64,000 bases of DNA from Symsagittifera roscoffensis (lineage: Eukaryota > Xenacoelomorpha > Acoela > Convolutidae). The stretch is taken from positions 26,228,318-26,292,317 of the forward strand of contig NC_087068.1 in NCBI RefSeq assembly GCF_963678635.1, in the 5' to 3' direction. Numbering within the stretch: the first letter of the stretch is position 1; every line of letters starts with the position of its first letter. The notes under the pieces were generated by a model. It had not been told where the DNA came from. It did not search any database and worked only from the letters and a program-made list of their open reading frames with translations. A program made the position numbers and the translations under genes. Of the stretch, positions 1-12,277 are shown in pieces.

Positions 1-3000
1 TGAAATTTTTTTGATAAAAAAAACTTATCTTCACACAAAACTATCCAAAGACACATTAATTTTTCACTTGTCATTACGGATTCCTCAACTAGAACATTTT
101 TTTGTTCATTTTTGATCTTTCCCAGTACCCAACAAGAGCTTCTGTTCTGAATAGAATTTTCAAAAATATAAATTAACCTGTTTATCTGCGTTTTCTGTAC
201 AAAAATATTTATTTCTCGTCTAACATTAGATACATACAATTTCAAAAAACAGAAATCAGTACACTTCACAACTGCAACAAGATAAACGTGCTTCAGATAT
301 ACACAAAAAATGTAGAAATACAATGCAATTTCACACTGTTTAAACGTGTATTGCTTCGCATTACATTGCTAAACTATTCGAATTTTTCAGGTCATGTAGC
401 ATAGTGGATAGCACAACTGTTTAAGCAATAGTAGGTCGGGGTTTTGCAGCAGCTAGTAGATACTTTTAAACCTAATACTAGCCTAATTTCAGCTATTTTG
501 TGATAAAAAATAAGATGAGAAATAATAAATTTTAAGAAAATCCCTGCTTTATGTACACAATTCAAAAAAAATTTCTGGCTAGATATTTAAATTAGGAGTT
601 CAGTATTTCTCGAGAGAAGTAATTTTTTTTGGTACGGGTCTTTCTTTGATCTTTCCGACTAAATTTTACACGTTTAAAGTCTTGTCTCTGGAGTCCAGAG
701 ACCTACACACCACACCAACTGTGCGCCTATCCAGTGCACAGTTTGGCTTCGCAAGGGTTTTTTTTAACCTTTAGCCTTCCAATAACCAGATTTTCAGCAA
801 AACGACTAAACTTGGTCTTGAATTGTTCATCTATAGGGCTATTACAAGTGATGTAACATAATTTTGTCCGACCTCTTAACCTTAAAAATTTTGATGAACG
901 CTTGTTGAAAATTTATTGAAAATTATGTCATGAGTTGTCTGATGCTTTTGTCTCGAGACTTATTTCGCATTAAAAAACATCTTATTGAAATGAAAATTGT
1001 GAATGAAGCTCCTTTCAATTATGATTTTATCTTCCAAATTAATTGTTTGCAATTTTTGAGAAAAATACATCGTTCAAGATGTAATTCAATATCAATTGAA
1101 GATATTAAAGTGAAATTGAGTTGTTTGATTTTCAATTAATCTTGAGTCAATCGTTGAAAGAATTGCAAGAAGATTATTTAAAATTTGTAGATTCAGTAGT
1201 ATATTCCGTAAACCTTAGTCGAAGTGAATCTGATTGCAGTAGACAATTGACAACAATTTTTTGAAATTAGTGCCCCAATTGACAACAATTTTTGAAAAAA
1301 AAAATCTAGCTGGGAGAGTTTTTTCATGCGAGTGCTAGTGGAACACAAAAATCCTATAGCGAATTGATTTAACAGATTTTTAATTGTTGTTTTTTAAATG
1401 GAAAAAATAGTTCATAATTTTTCCATCATTTTTAAAAAAAATTTTGCATAAAATTTTGGCTTCTAAGACTACTAATTTTCCTCTACCCTATTGTCGTAAT
1501 TGGTCAAAAGTTTGACAGTAAACTTGATTTTGTAACAACTTATCGTTCCTCAGTATGTTGATCAACTGAAAATATATAGTCTAATACAACGTGCTCTTGG
1601 CCTTTTACCTGCCTAACAACTTAAAAAAGGAACTATTTAACTAGTTTCGTGAAAATTGTGATTGATAATCTGCCACACTAATGGCAGTTCATAATCAGTT
1701 TCCACATCATGTCTTTCATAATTTGTTTTTTTTTCATAAGTTATTTTGTCGGTAGTTATTAGCTGGAAAAATATTAAAATAAACATGATAATTGTAAATA
1801 ATCAAAAATGATAAAATAATCGTAAAATAATCTTATCGAAAAAATATTATGTTAAAATAATCGTAAAAAGATCTTATCGAAAATCGTAAAATAATCTTAT
1901 CGAAAACACTAATCTTAGCGTTTTCTCTAAATGTGCTTCGTTTCAGTTAGTGACCCGTCAAAATTATTTAAAATGCGTTTCATTAATAAAATAAAGCAAT
2001 GGGCGCAAAATAGAAAAAAAAAATCAAAGTTTTTTGAAGCACGTGATGTGCACTTATTTTGACCACTTGTATTAAAAGCAAATATTTTCCAAAAATGAAG
2101 ATTTGCTAAATTTTTTCTTGGCTAGTCTTTATTTCACTTTGTATTTTTTGAAACGCTGAGTTTGGATCAGAATATTTTTGTTTCTCAGTTTAAAATGCTG
2201 AAACCGACAGTGCAAAAGTATGTTTGTTTTGGTCAGTTTTTTATTTATGCTATCCGCGTCCAAAATGTGTATAATTTTGCGCAAACATTTAGATTCGACT
2301 CTTTATTTGCAACAAAAGATTTTCAGCAAAGCAATTCTCGATAATCACATTTGCCGAAAAAAAACTTGATAAAAACTAAGTAAATTAGTAAAAATGTTAG
2401 TCATAGATCAAAGAAGAAAAACTAACTCATATCTTCAGGAGGACTTAAAATCTTGAGTTGATGCGCTCACTCGGTTAGATTACTCATTTTAATGAAATTT
2501 ACTACGTTAGCAAAATATCAGAAAGATTGATCTGTGATAGACTATTATAGTTATAGGCACTTACGAGATTCAGTCAAAAATACAAAACCGATGCTTCCCG
2601 CAACCTAGTTTTAAAAAAGGTAATCGATTAAACCAGATTAATATGTTGAGTTTTTGACGCTTATAATTGATTATAATTACAAAAATTAGGTGTTTAAAGG
2701 AGTTATACTTGAGTATCTAAGAGCGAGATGTCTTTTCACACTTTGGTTCCTGCGAACACAAAGATTTACCTCGAAACCCAAGTTTAAGAGAGATCCATTT
2801 GTTTTAGTTGAAAGGTTCTCGCGGTAGGTGAAAAACAAATCTTGGTGGTTAAAAAACTGATAATTTGGTGGTTATTTGGTGGTTAAAAAAACTTAAAACT
2901 TGCCTAGTCAAGCAAACCTAAGGGAAGAAAAAAAAAACGTTTGACGAAAAAAAAGAAAATTTGAAGTGATGTGAAAACTATTAAAACATTTTCTCATTTT

Positions 3001-4240
3001 TCACTCAAGTCAACGTCTACAAAAAGCATAAAATGTATAACATTCTGAGGCTCTGTGAAAACAAAATGGGTAAAAAAAAAGCAATTTTTGGTCAAACTTT
3101 TCCAAAAAGTGCCTGAAAATGCCTTATTTTTAAATTTTTGGCTACGGCGCAGAAACTTTGGTCAAAATGGGGTCATTATAGTGATTTTTTAGAGTTCAGA
3201 AAATCAATTTGGTCGACCTAAAAAAAGGTCGACAGTTTTTTCGAACTTGTTTTTAAATCCCCCCTCGAGAAAATCCTAGAACATCCCATGAACATAATAT
3301 CTTTATAAATTAAGTGTTAATCTGAAAAATTTCGAGCACCCTTACCCTTGCACTATCGATTACCTGAGTTCAAATGTTTTTCCGGATCATTTAAAAAAAA
3401 TCTGGGGATTTAAATTTGCTAATTCGCCAATGTTCTGGACTTCACACGCGCTAAAATCTAGACCAGCTAAAAAGAGTCGGTATACGAGAACAGTCTCATA
3501 AATGCTATGCATGTTTGATATATCTTGAGGCATTTGGAAGCTCCTTAGTAAACAGTGACAGCACTAAATCAATTTGAAAGTAAAAACCAATCAATTTAGG
3601 TCTCTATAATCTCATCTCGACTCTAACATATATCGAATAATCTTCTCCAGGTAATCTTCACCTCTATCTGCCATTCACTTCCCGCCTTTTCCCTTTATTT
3701 TTCCTCTCTTTTTCTCTCTCTCTTTTTAACTTTTTTTTTCAATTTCTCGCTGGTGTGAGCTTTTCAAAATGCCTTTCTTGCGTTTTCACTTTGTGTCTTT
3801 TCGGTTTCGCGTTCATTTTTTAAATTATTGCCCGCGGGCGTAAAAATTGAACGTGAAGAAAGGGATTAATCAATTACGCTCAGGTTACATCATCTTCATT
3901 CCCCGGGTGGAATACTTTTCAGAGGGAGTAATTGACTTTCGATAATGAAGGAGGAATCAGCACCATTCAAAAGGGGCATTTCTGCAAAAATGTGGTCATT
4001 ATTTGCAAGCTAGCGGGTGAACAGTTCTCCATTGGGTTGTAACCGGAGACCATCCGAGGAATGAATACTTTCTGACATTTGACATAACAATTGGGTCAAT
4101 AAAAAGCAGCACGTCAAATATGCCTTCCATTTCGGCCATTTTAGAACATATTTTCATTTGATAGTATACCAAAGAAACGCTGTTTTCTCCGCCGTGTTTC
4201 AAGCTTAATCAACACAGCATCAATGATTAAAAATTAAACC
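1..4240. other. Intergenic, no gene seen
   Basis: AT-rich sequence with frequent stops in all frames. The few short open frames have biased composition (Phe, Ile, Lys, Asn) and no recognisable motif. It holds a small minisatellite (separate entry), a pyrimidine-rich stretch at about 3655-3752 of the kind found in worm introns and promoters, and at 3130-3230 a weak minus-orientation match to the GGCGCC-containing dispersed repeat found elsewhere in the window. Confidence 0.6.
1805..1908. repeat. Short AT-rich minisatellite
   Basis: Three to four imperfect tandem copies of a unit of about 24 bp built on AATCGTAAAATAATCTTATC. The copies differ by small indels. No coding potential. Confidence 0.75.
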
Positions 4241-4247
4241 AGAATAT

Positions 4248-4900
4248 GACTGCTCGTAACACGGCAAAGCCTTGAATGCTCCGATATCTGAAACCAGACT
4301 GCTCCTATCAGTGTGAAGCCCTGATTGTTCCGACTGCCTCTTAAGGTCTATGGAGCAGTAATAAGAACAAAAATCTGAAAATAGAAAAAAAAAATGTTTT
4401 TTTTTAAATTGAGATTTTTTGTGAAAAGCATCCCCCACACGCCATATTAACTAAAAAGTTACAGATTTCACTCCTAGAAACATATCGATTATGGCGAATA
4501 AGCTTCCATCAACCAATTTGGAACAATTTCTAAGACGGATTAAATCTCCGCTTACGCAATAATTATGGCAATAATGCTTCTTTCAACCAGTTTGGAACGA
4601 TTTTAAAACGGATTAGTTCTCCGCTCACACAAATAGCGCGAAATATATCGCGCGTTAATTGTCCTAAAGTGGCTAAAATGTCGATATTTAAACCCCCATT
4701 ACTTTAGGAAAAATGATCACAGGTAAAATATCGTCTCAAAATTAAGCTCAGGAAAACAAAAAGTTTTGAATGATAAAAAGACAAATCCGTCAAAAGTGGC
4801 TAGTTATAAAGTCGAAATTTGTCTGAAGAAAAATTCGCACCCGAGCACAAATATTCTGTTGCTTTTGTTATAAGAGTCGGAACAATAACTATTTTAACTT
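4248..4900 (-). repeat. Fold-back family unit, inverted
   Basis: Reverse-oriented member of the ~0.5 kb repeat family that forms the arrays at 5100-6133 and 9781-11337. It begins with a decayed version of the GCTCGTATCAGGGCGAAGCC end hairpin (two overlapping remnants at 4248-4340). It continues through the CCCCCACACGCCATAT box and the GGATTAAATCTCCGCTTACG box, and ends in a CCCGAGCACAAATATTC-type motif near 4840. Together with the direct units that follow it makes a large inverted repeat. Confidence 0.7.
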
Positions 4901-5099
4901 TAGTTCAGGTTCAAAACTTCTCAAATTTTGAAGAAAACAACCACATTAGGCGGATATATTCCATCCTTTCTTCGAAAGTCGGAACAAAGTCGGAAATTCT
5001 TGCATCAGGGCGAAACCCTCTAACTGCCATTGATTAACTCTGAGAAAAAGTTTTCTTTTAAAAAACTGATAAAAAGTTTCAAAGAAAAAAAATTGATTT

Positions 5100-6133
5100 T
5101 TTCTTCCGACCTACGAAAGTAACAAAATATATGTGTTCGGGTGGTTTTTTTTTCTCTTCAGAGATATTTCGACTTTTTAACTAGCCATTGTCGACAAAAT
5201 TTTGCATATCATTCTGAAAATATTGTTGTCTTGAGCTTAAGTTTGAAAAATTAAATCAACTGTAATAGTTTTCCGTACAGTTAAAGGGGTTTAAAGATGG
5301 CCATTTTGGCCAATTCGGGACAATTAATGAGCGATATATCTCGCGCTATTAACGCGTAAGCGGAGATTTAATTCGTCTTAGCAATCTGGTCAAATTCGTT
5401 TCAAGGCAGCTTATTTGCCATAGTTGAGTTGTTACAAGAAGCGAAATCTATCATTCTGTACTTTATATGGCGTGGGGGATGAATTTCACAAAAAAAATCA
5501 TTTTTTTTATGATTTAATTTTTTTTCAAGTCATTACTGCTCCAACATAAAAGCCAGTCAGGACATTCAAAGTTTCTCCCTGATACGAGCAGTCTTTTTGT
5601 TCCGACTTTCGATACGAAAGTAACGGAATATTTGTGCTCGGGGTGGGTTTTTTTTCTTCAAACAAATTTCGACTTTTCAACTAGCCATTTTTGACGGAAT
5701 ATTTTTTATATCATTCAAAAGGTATTGTTGTCCTGAGCTTAAATTTAAAATGATGTTTCACCTGTGATTATTTTGCGTAAAATTATGAGGGTTTGAAGAT
5801 TGCCATTTTGGCCAATTTGGGATAATTAACGCGCGATATATTTTGCGCTAATAACGCTTAAGCGGAGAACTAATCCGTTTTAAAATCGTTCTAAACTGGT
5901 TGAAAGAAGCATTATTGCCATAATTGATTTGTTACATGGAGCAAAATCTATCCTTTTGTACTTTATATGGTGTGTCGGGGGGATGATTTTCATAAAAAGT
6001 TTCAACTTTTAGAAAAAAAATTTTTTTTTCATTTTTTTTATTACGTGTAATTTGTTAATGTTATTAATGCTCCATAAATTTTTAAAAAGGCAGTCGGAAC
6101 ACTCAGGGCTTCGCCCTGATACGAGCAGTCTTG
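5100..6133 (+). repeat. Two tandem ~0.5 kb fold-back family units
   Basis: Two direct units start at the (T)ACGAAAGTAAC box at about 5112 and 5611. Each runs in the same order: the GCTCGGGGTGGG box, an ACTAGCCATTTTTGACG box, a short palindromic core resembling TTAACGCGCGATATAT with its mirror image, a GTAAGCGGAGATTTAAT box, TATATGGCGTG, and the end hairpin CAGGGCTTCGCCCTG (intact at 6108-6122, decayed at about 5570). Related to the three-unit array in the second segmental copy. Confidence 0.8.
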
Positions 6134-6372
6134 ATTAATTTTGTTGTTAATTCTATTCCCCCAATGCCATGTAAAATGCAAAGTGATATCTGTCTGGTCT
6201 TGCAATAAAAAGGGAAACCGTTTGCCTCAATTCAATTTGGAATGTTGTGATTCACCGCTCACGCTTCAATCGTACCTAATATATACCGCGTATTAATCAT
6301 CCGAATCATCGTATAGTTAAATACGTCAAATTACTTGCAAACTGTAACTGCCATAATTTGAAAATATAGGGT

Positions 6373-6722
6373 CCCAGGCAGGGGCGGATCTAAGATTTTT
6401 AGTTTGTTCATATTGATTTTCCGAGGTCTCCCAAAGCGGTAAAAAGACCCTGTTTTGCCAAATTTTCTGCGCCGCAGGCAATTTTTTGAAAAAACAGGTC
6501 GAAAAAGCCGTTTTTGGGCACTTTTTGGAAAATTTTGACAATAAAAAACGCGTTTTTTTTTGGCGCGAGCTCCCCCTCAAAATTAGTATATACTGGCGCC
6601 CAAGGCGCCTGTAGACAAATTTTAGGGTCGGTTGGCCAAAAATGGATTTCTTAAAAAGTACCAAAGGGGGGAACCTTTGGGTTGGCAGGGGACCCTTTGG
6701 GTTGGCAGGGGTTGGCAGGGGG
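6373..6722 (+). repeat. Dispersed repeat with GGCGCC core (copy A only)
   Basis: Block starting near CAGGGGCGGATCTAAG, with CAAAATTAGTATATACTGGC next to a GGCGCC-type palindrome, then GGTTGGCCAAAAATGGAT. It ends in a G-rich run with tandem GGGTTGGCAGGGG. A second member with the same order lies at 22261-22620, a short inverted piece at 26990-27110, and fragments at 8164-8330 and 13168-13330. In copy B the site holds about 110 bp of unrelated sequence, so this is an insertion or replacement specific to copy A. Confidence 0.7.
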
Positions 6723-7479
6723 GGTCAGCACACATTTTCTGTCACTTTCTTGAAAGTCAGAACGAAAACTGACCACTTCTGACCACAATTCCAGTCAACT
6801 ATTGCTTACCTGTATTATCACTATAAACGTGAGGAGAGGTGCAAAAATTAATTTATGATTATCTAAAAAATAATATTTGGACAAATAAAGCAGAAAAAAT
6901 CATTACATGGAAAGAAACACGACTGGAGGAGTTGTTCTTAACTTGTTTAAAAAATTGGCGGCTCAGTAATTTTGCTATTTCTAAGAAAAACGATGAAAAA
7001 TAAAAATTTAAAAAACATCAAAGAAAAATTTTTTATGCAATCGATTTGACTGTAGAACTTTTAGCTACCAGTGTTTAATTGCCACCCGGTTTGGTTTGAG
7101 GCTAGCAATTTTTGTTTTGACCTAATTGGCCCAAAAATGGTATGATACGACAGTCTCGGCCTAGGGTTGATATGCTTCGATTGTCTTGATTCAAGCTATC
7201 GACTATATTTATTTGAGGAGAAACGTTTCGGTCGAGTTTGACCGAAGAGTGTTTTGACCGAATAGAGCTTTGAGAGCTCTATTCGCTTTGAGTATGAGCT
7301 TTCAGCTTTGAATTGAGAAAAAAATTGCAACAGTTTTCGACTGAGTAAAAACATTTTGACTGAGTTTGTTGAAGGACCTAGCTGCAGCTCAGGTGAAGTA
7401 TCGCAGACCCAAATAAACAGAAGGATGATTTTTTAAAACGAAAATTTATTGTGTTCTTGAGATTAGAATTGGTCAATTT

Positions 7480-7843
7480 TTGGTGCAATACACATCTTTT
7501 CGTAATGCTAAGGGAAAAGATTTTTCAGATGAGATACGAGAATTGCAGCTAGTTCCGTCAAGATTGAATTTAGGTTTGAAAAGAATGTCGAATCATGAAA
7601 GAGAAAGCTTGAATATGAAATGGCATCTTTTTGAACGACCTTTTGTTATGGTACCTGTTTTTGGCCAGCTTTTCAATTTACCCGCACCTCCGTTTGTTGA
7701 TGCTATTTTGTGCACAAAAAAAGAGATGGACAGAAACTTTCCGCGGGATTCTTCCCCTCCCTCCTGTCAAAAAAGCATTAGCACACGTCATTACCTTTTC
7801 ACATCAAGAAGCTCAACAAGGCTTGACTAATTATGACCTATGA
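7480..7843 (+). pseudogene. Unidentified open frame, copy A
   Basis: Open stretch of 116 codons whose first part aligns with the longer open frame at 12278-12844. The two share blocks such as FRNAKGKDFS, EIRELQLVP and FERPFV. After PVFGQLF the copies differ by a deletion here of about 40 bp, which puts the downstream part into two overlapping frames. An AATAAA lies about 30 bp after the end (near 7872). The amino-acid differences between copies are numerous and often radical, which argues against purifying selection. I do not recognise a family; it may be non-coding or the remains of a transposon gene. Confidence 0.2.
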
Positions 7844-8163
7844 CTTCATTTTCATGTTTCATCTGCTGTAAATAAAATCACTTTCACGGTAATTTGGTCC
7901 ACTTCATTTTACCTAATGCAATTTACAGGACAAATTTCTCTTACTTGCATTCGTTCAGCTTGGTTAATTAGCATAAAAAAATGCAGATTGAAAAAGTAAC
8001 TATCTTCCGAATTAGAGAAGTAGATTGCATTAACTACCATCCCACCCCCCTTCCCCATTCTCACTCTCTCATCCACATCCACGACAAAAGTTACGATATA
8101 TAAATATCACTTCTTAGATTAATAGATTTTACAGACGAGGCAAACTTCTAAAAAGTACTGTCA

Positions 8164-8330
8164 GGGGTGGATCTGGATTTTTCTCTAGGGACGCAGAAAT
8201 ATTTTTAAAAACTCGAAAATTTTGTCAATCATTTTCTTGGCTTAACCGAATTGATTTTCTGAACTCTCGCAATTCACTAAAAAGACCCTATTTTGGCCAA
8301 ATTTTCTGCTTCGAAGGCAAAGTATAGCAG
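8164..8330 (+). repeat. GGCGCC-family repeat fragment (copy A)
   Basis: Fragment beginning CAGGGGCGGATCTGGATT and continuing with GAAAATTTTGTCAATC and AATTGATTTTCTGAACTCTC, matching the start of the 22261-22620 repeat. The same fragment is in copy B at 13168-13330, so it predates the segmental duplication. Confidence 0.6.
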
Positions 8331-8872
8331 TGATAACATGAAAAAACATAAGTGCAATAAAATAAATTGAAAATCATCCGCCAAACGCCATATCATATAA
8401 ATTGCAATGTGATAAATTTCGCTCCTAGTAACAAATCAAATATGGAAACCTTGCTTTTTTCAACCAATTTGGAACTATTTCTAATACGGGTTAAATTTCC
8501 GCTTACGCGTTAATTGCGCGAAATGTACCCCGCGTTAATTATTTCAAATTGGCCGAAATGGCAATGTTAAATCCCCCTTAACTGTACGGAAAAAGATCAC
8601 AGGTGAAATATCTTTTTAAATTTAAGCTCAGGACAACATCAATTTTTAAAAGGCTAGTTATGAATTCGAAGCTTTTACCAAATGAGAAATTTATCACTTG
8701 TACTTCAGATGGCGTGTAAGGGGGATTACTTCCACTGAAAAAATCCGAAATTTATCTTTAGAAAATTTTCATTTTATTTAATACATATAATTTTTCAAGC
8801 TATTACTGCTCGATAGACTTTAAAAGGCAGTCGGAACATTCAGGGCTTCGCCCTGATACCAGCATTTTTGTT
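8331..8872. mobile_element. Fold-back element, left end deleted (copy A)
   Basis: Counterpart of the intact element at 13369-13990. The right end is present, with hairpin CAGGGCTTCGCCCTG at about 8838-8852. The left hairpin and adjoining ~80 bp are missing: the flank GGCAAAGTATA runs straight into GCAGTGATAACATG. The internal unit also has a deletion around 8655. It cannot form the full stem that copy B can. Confidence 0.7.
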
Positions 8873-9357
8873 TTGTAATGTACAAAGTGATATGTTTCTT
8901 ACTTAGCAAAAGCTTAATTAGACCAATTGCATGCCTCATTTTCATTTACTACAATTTTTAACACGGATTAAATCTGTTCCTATGCGTTAATGGCGTGAAA
9001 TGTATCGCGTATTATAGAATAACCCCCTATGATCTTTTAACCCCTCATAACTGTACGAAAAACGTTAACAGCCAAAAAATCTTTTGAAATTTGAGCTCAG
9101 CACAACAATTCTTTTCCAATGGTATAAAAAGTCTCAGCCGCAAACAGCGAGCACAGATTATGGGGGACCTCAAATGATTGCCCCATCAAACGAGTCAGAA
9201 GCAATGACAACTTTATCGTTGCTTATTCACCATGGTATATCAAAATACGTTTAGGCCATCAATCGCACAGAAATAAATGTTTCGAGAATCCATAACTCTT
9301 TGTAAATCGTTAAAAAATGGTCAATTTTTTTCGTACAGACAAGCAACTTAAGTAAAT

Positions 9358-9570
9358 TTATGTCCATACGTGGTTCAACAAAGGATACCAGCAAAGCAAT
9401 CCCATAAAGTGACTAAATTCTCTCAAAATCATTATTTGATGAAATTTATTCCTCTCGTGTGCTATTGTTTGGAGCATATTAAATTTCGGTTGAAAAAAGA
9501 GACTCTTTGATTGGATTTTTCCTTCCATATTGGAAATTTCGACAACAAAAAACGGCAGGTGGCCAATCAT
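9358..9570 (-). other. Conserved 70-codon open frame, copy A
   Basis: A 70-codon minus-strand open frame starting MIGHLPF, kept at the same length in both segmental copies (the partner is 14457-14669) with several amino-acid changes. No signal, membrane segment or family motif is recognised. Retention of the frame over a recent duplication is weak evidence of coding. Confidence 0.12.
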
Positions 9571-9780
9571 ATTTTAAATTTCAAAAAGCTATAAAATTTT
9601 TGTTGAGGAGTAAGTGGGCATCGAGAACGCCGTATGATGATTATTTTATTGCAAGAGTTGCAAAATTATTAATTTTCGCCAAAAGCAATAGAAATTGAAC
9701 GTTTAGCAAATAACAAAGAACAAATTTTAACAAACACGACATATTTTTTACTTTTTTCTAAATATCAATCTTTTTAACTA

Positions 9781-11337
9781 GATACGAAAGTAACGAAATA
9801 TATTTGCTCGGTTGGTTTTTTTTCTTCAGACATATTTCGATTTTTTAACTAGCCATTGTTGACGGAATTTTGCATATAATTCTAAAAGAATCGTTGTCTT
9901 GAGCTTGAATTTGAAAAGTTAAATCAAATGTAATCATTTAACGTACAGTTAAAAGGGTTTAAAGGTTGCTTGCCATTTTGGCCAATTTGAGACAATTAAC
10001 GCGAGATATTTCTCGCGCTATTAACGCGTAAGCGGAGATTTATTTCGTCCTAGCATCTTTCCAAATTGGTTCAATGCAGCTTATTTGCCATAATTGAATT
10101 GTTACAAGGAGCGAAATCTGTCATTCTGTACTTTATATGGCGTTGGGGGATGAATTTCACAAAAAAAACAATTCAAACATCATTTTTTTTGTTATTTAAT
10201 TTTTTTTTTCAAGTCAATACTGCTCAATCATAAAAGCCATTCAAAACATTAAGGGTTTCTCCCTGATACGAGCAGTCGTGTTGGTCCGTCTTTCGATACG
10301 AAAGTAACGAAATATTTTAGCTCGGGATGGGTTTTTTTTCTTCAGACTTATTTCGACTTTTTAACTAGCCATTTTTGACGCAATTTTTTTTTATCAATCA
10401 TAAAGTTTTGTTGTCTTGAGCTTAAATTTAAGAAGATATTTCACCTGTGATTGTTATTCGAAAAGTTATGATGGTTTAAGGATTGCCTTTTTGGCCAATT
10501 CGGGACAATTAACGAGCGATATACTTACGCTATTAACGCGTAAGCGGAGATTTAATCCGTCTTAGAAATCGTTCTAAATTGGTTGAAAGAAGCTTTTTTG
10601 CTATAATTGATTTGTTACAAGGAGCAAAATCTATCCTTTTGTACTTTATATGGCGAGTGGGAGGATGACTTTCAATGAAAATTTCAAATTTTAGAAAAAA
10701 TCATGTCATTTTATTTTCTAATATTTAATTTTTTTGTAGGTGTTTACTGCTCCATAAACATTAAAAAGCAGTCGGAACATTCAGGGCTTCGCCCTGATAC
10801 GAGCAGTCTTGTTGTTCCGACTTTCGATACGAACGTAACGGAATATTGGTGCTCGGGGTGGGTTTTTTTTTCTTCAGACTAATTCCATTTTTTAACTAGC
10901 CATTTTTGACGGAATTTTGTATATCACTCAAAAGGTTTTGTTGTCCTGAGCTTAAATTTGTAAAGATATTTCACCTGTGATTATTTTTTGTAAAGTTATG
11001 GGGGTTTAAGGATTGCCAATTTGGCCAATTTGGGATAATTAACGCGCGATATATTTCGCGCTATTAACGCGTAGGCGGAGATTTTTTCCGTCTTAGAAAT
11101 CGTTCCAAATTGGTTGAAAGAAGCTTATTTGCCATAATTGATTGGTTACAAGGAGCGAAATCTATCCCTTTGTTCTTTATATGGCGTGAGGGGGATGATT
11201 TTCATAAAAAAGTTTCAAATTTTAGAAAAAAGTGCTCATTTCATTTTATTACATTTATTTTTTTATAGGTTGTTACTGCTCAATAAACATTAAAAGGCAG
11301 TCGGAACACTCAGGGCTTCGCCCTGATACGAGCAGTC
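9781..11337 (+). repeat. Three tandem ~0.52 kb fold-back family units
   Basis: Units start at the GATACGAAAGTAACG box at 9781, 10295 and 10826, giving spacings of 514 and 531 bp with a last unit of about 512 bp. Each has the G-rich GGGTTTTTTTTC box, the palindromic AACGCG core, the CGTAAGCGGAGATTT box and a terminal hairpin. The hairpin is decayed in the first unit and intact in the second and third (about 10780 and 11310). This array sits at the junction of the two large segmental copies. Confidence 0.85.
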
Positions 11338-12277
11338 TTGCTTGTTTTTGTTGTTATTTCTATTCCCCCAATGTCATGTAAAATGCAAAGTGATATCTGT
11401 CTGGTCTTGCAATAAAAAGGGAAACCGTTTGCCTCAATTCATTTTGGAATGTTGTGATTTACCACTCACGCTTCAATCGTACCTAATATATATCGCGTAT
11501 TAATCATCCAAATCATCGTATAGTTAAATACGTCAAATTATTTACAAACTCTAACTGCCATAATTTGAAAATATAGTGTCCCAGGTGTATTTTTTATTTT
11601 AATCTCTGAGCAACAATATCTTCCAGCTTGTTTAAAAATACCGCCAAGCAGGCTAATTGACAAGTCGAAACTCTTCTGGAGATAAAAGACCGAGCGAGCA
11701 CACATTTTCTGTCACTTTCTTGTGAACAAAAACTGACCACTTCTGACCACAATTCCAGTCAACTATCGCTTACCTGTATTATCACCATAAAAGCGTGAGG
11801 AGAGGTGCAAAAATTATTTTATGACCATCTAAAAAATAATATTTGGACAAATAATGCAGAAAAAATCATTGCACGAAAAGAAACACGGCTGGAGGATTTG
11901 TTCTTAACTTACTTGAAAAATTAGCGGCTCAGCAATTGTTTGCTATTTCTAAAAAAAACGATGAAAAATAAAAATTTAAAAAACATCATAGAAAAATTTT
12001 AAACAATCGATTTGTCTGAAGAACTTTTAACTACCAGTGTTTAATTGCCGCCCGGTTCGGTTTGAGGCTAGCAGTTTTTGTTTCGACCTAATTGGTCAAA
12101 AATTGGTATGATTCGACAGTCTCGGCCTAGGGCTGATATGCTTCGATTGTCTTGACTCAAGCTATCGACTAAATTTAATTGAGGAGGAACGTTTCGATCG
12201 AGTTTGACCAAAGAGTGTTTTGACCGAATAGAGATTTGAGAGCTCTATTCGCTTTGAGTATGAGCTTTGAGCTTTGA

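Larger units (their letters stand above)
5100..9775 (+). repeat. Segmental duplication, copy A
   Basis: First of two adjacent, directly repeated ~5 kb segments. Collinear blocks: 5100-6133 with the array in copy B, 6134-6372 with 11338-11586, and 6725-9775 with 11697-14872. Identity looks high over kilobases, with scattered substitutions and indels. Copy A differs by a ~350 bp insertion-like block at 6373-6722, by loss of one end of its fold-back element near 8330, and by a much shorter CT tract near 8060. Confidence 0.85.

Noticed and set aside
9781-11337. CRISPR-like array of regularly spaced repeats
   Set aside because: Units are ~0.5 kb, repeats and spacers are all one homologous unit, and the DNA is eukaryotic. 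It is a tandem transposon-derived array.
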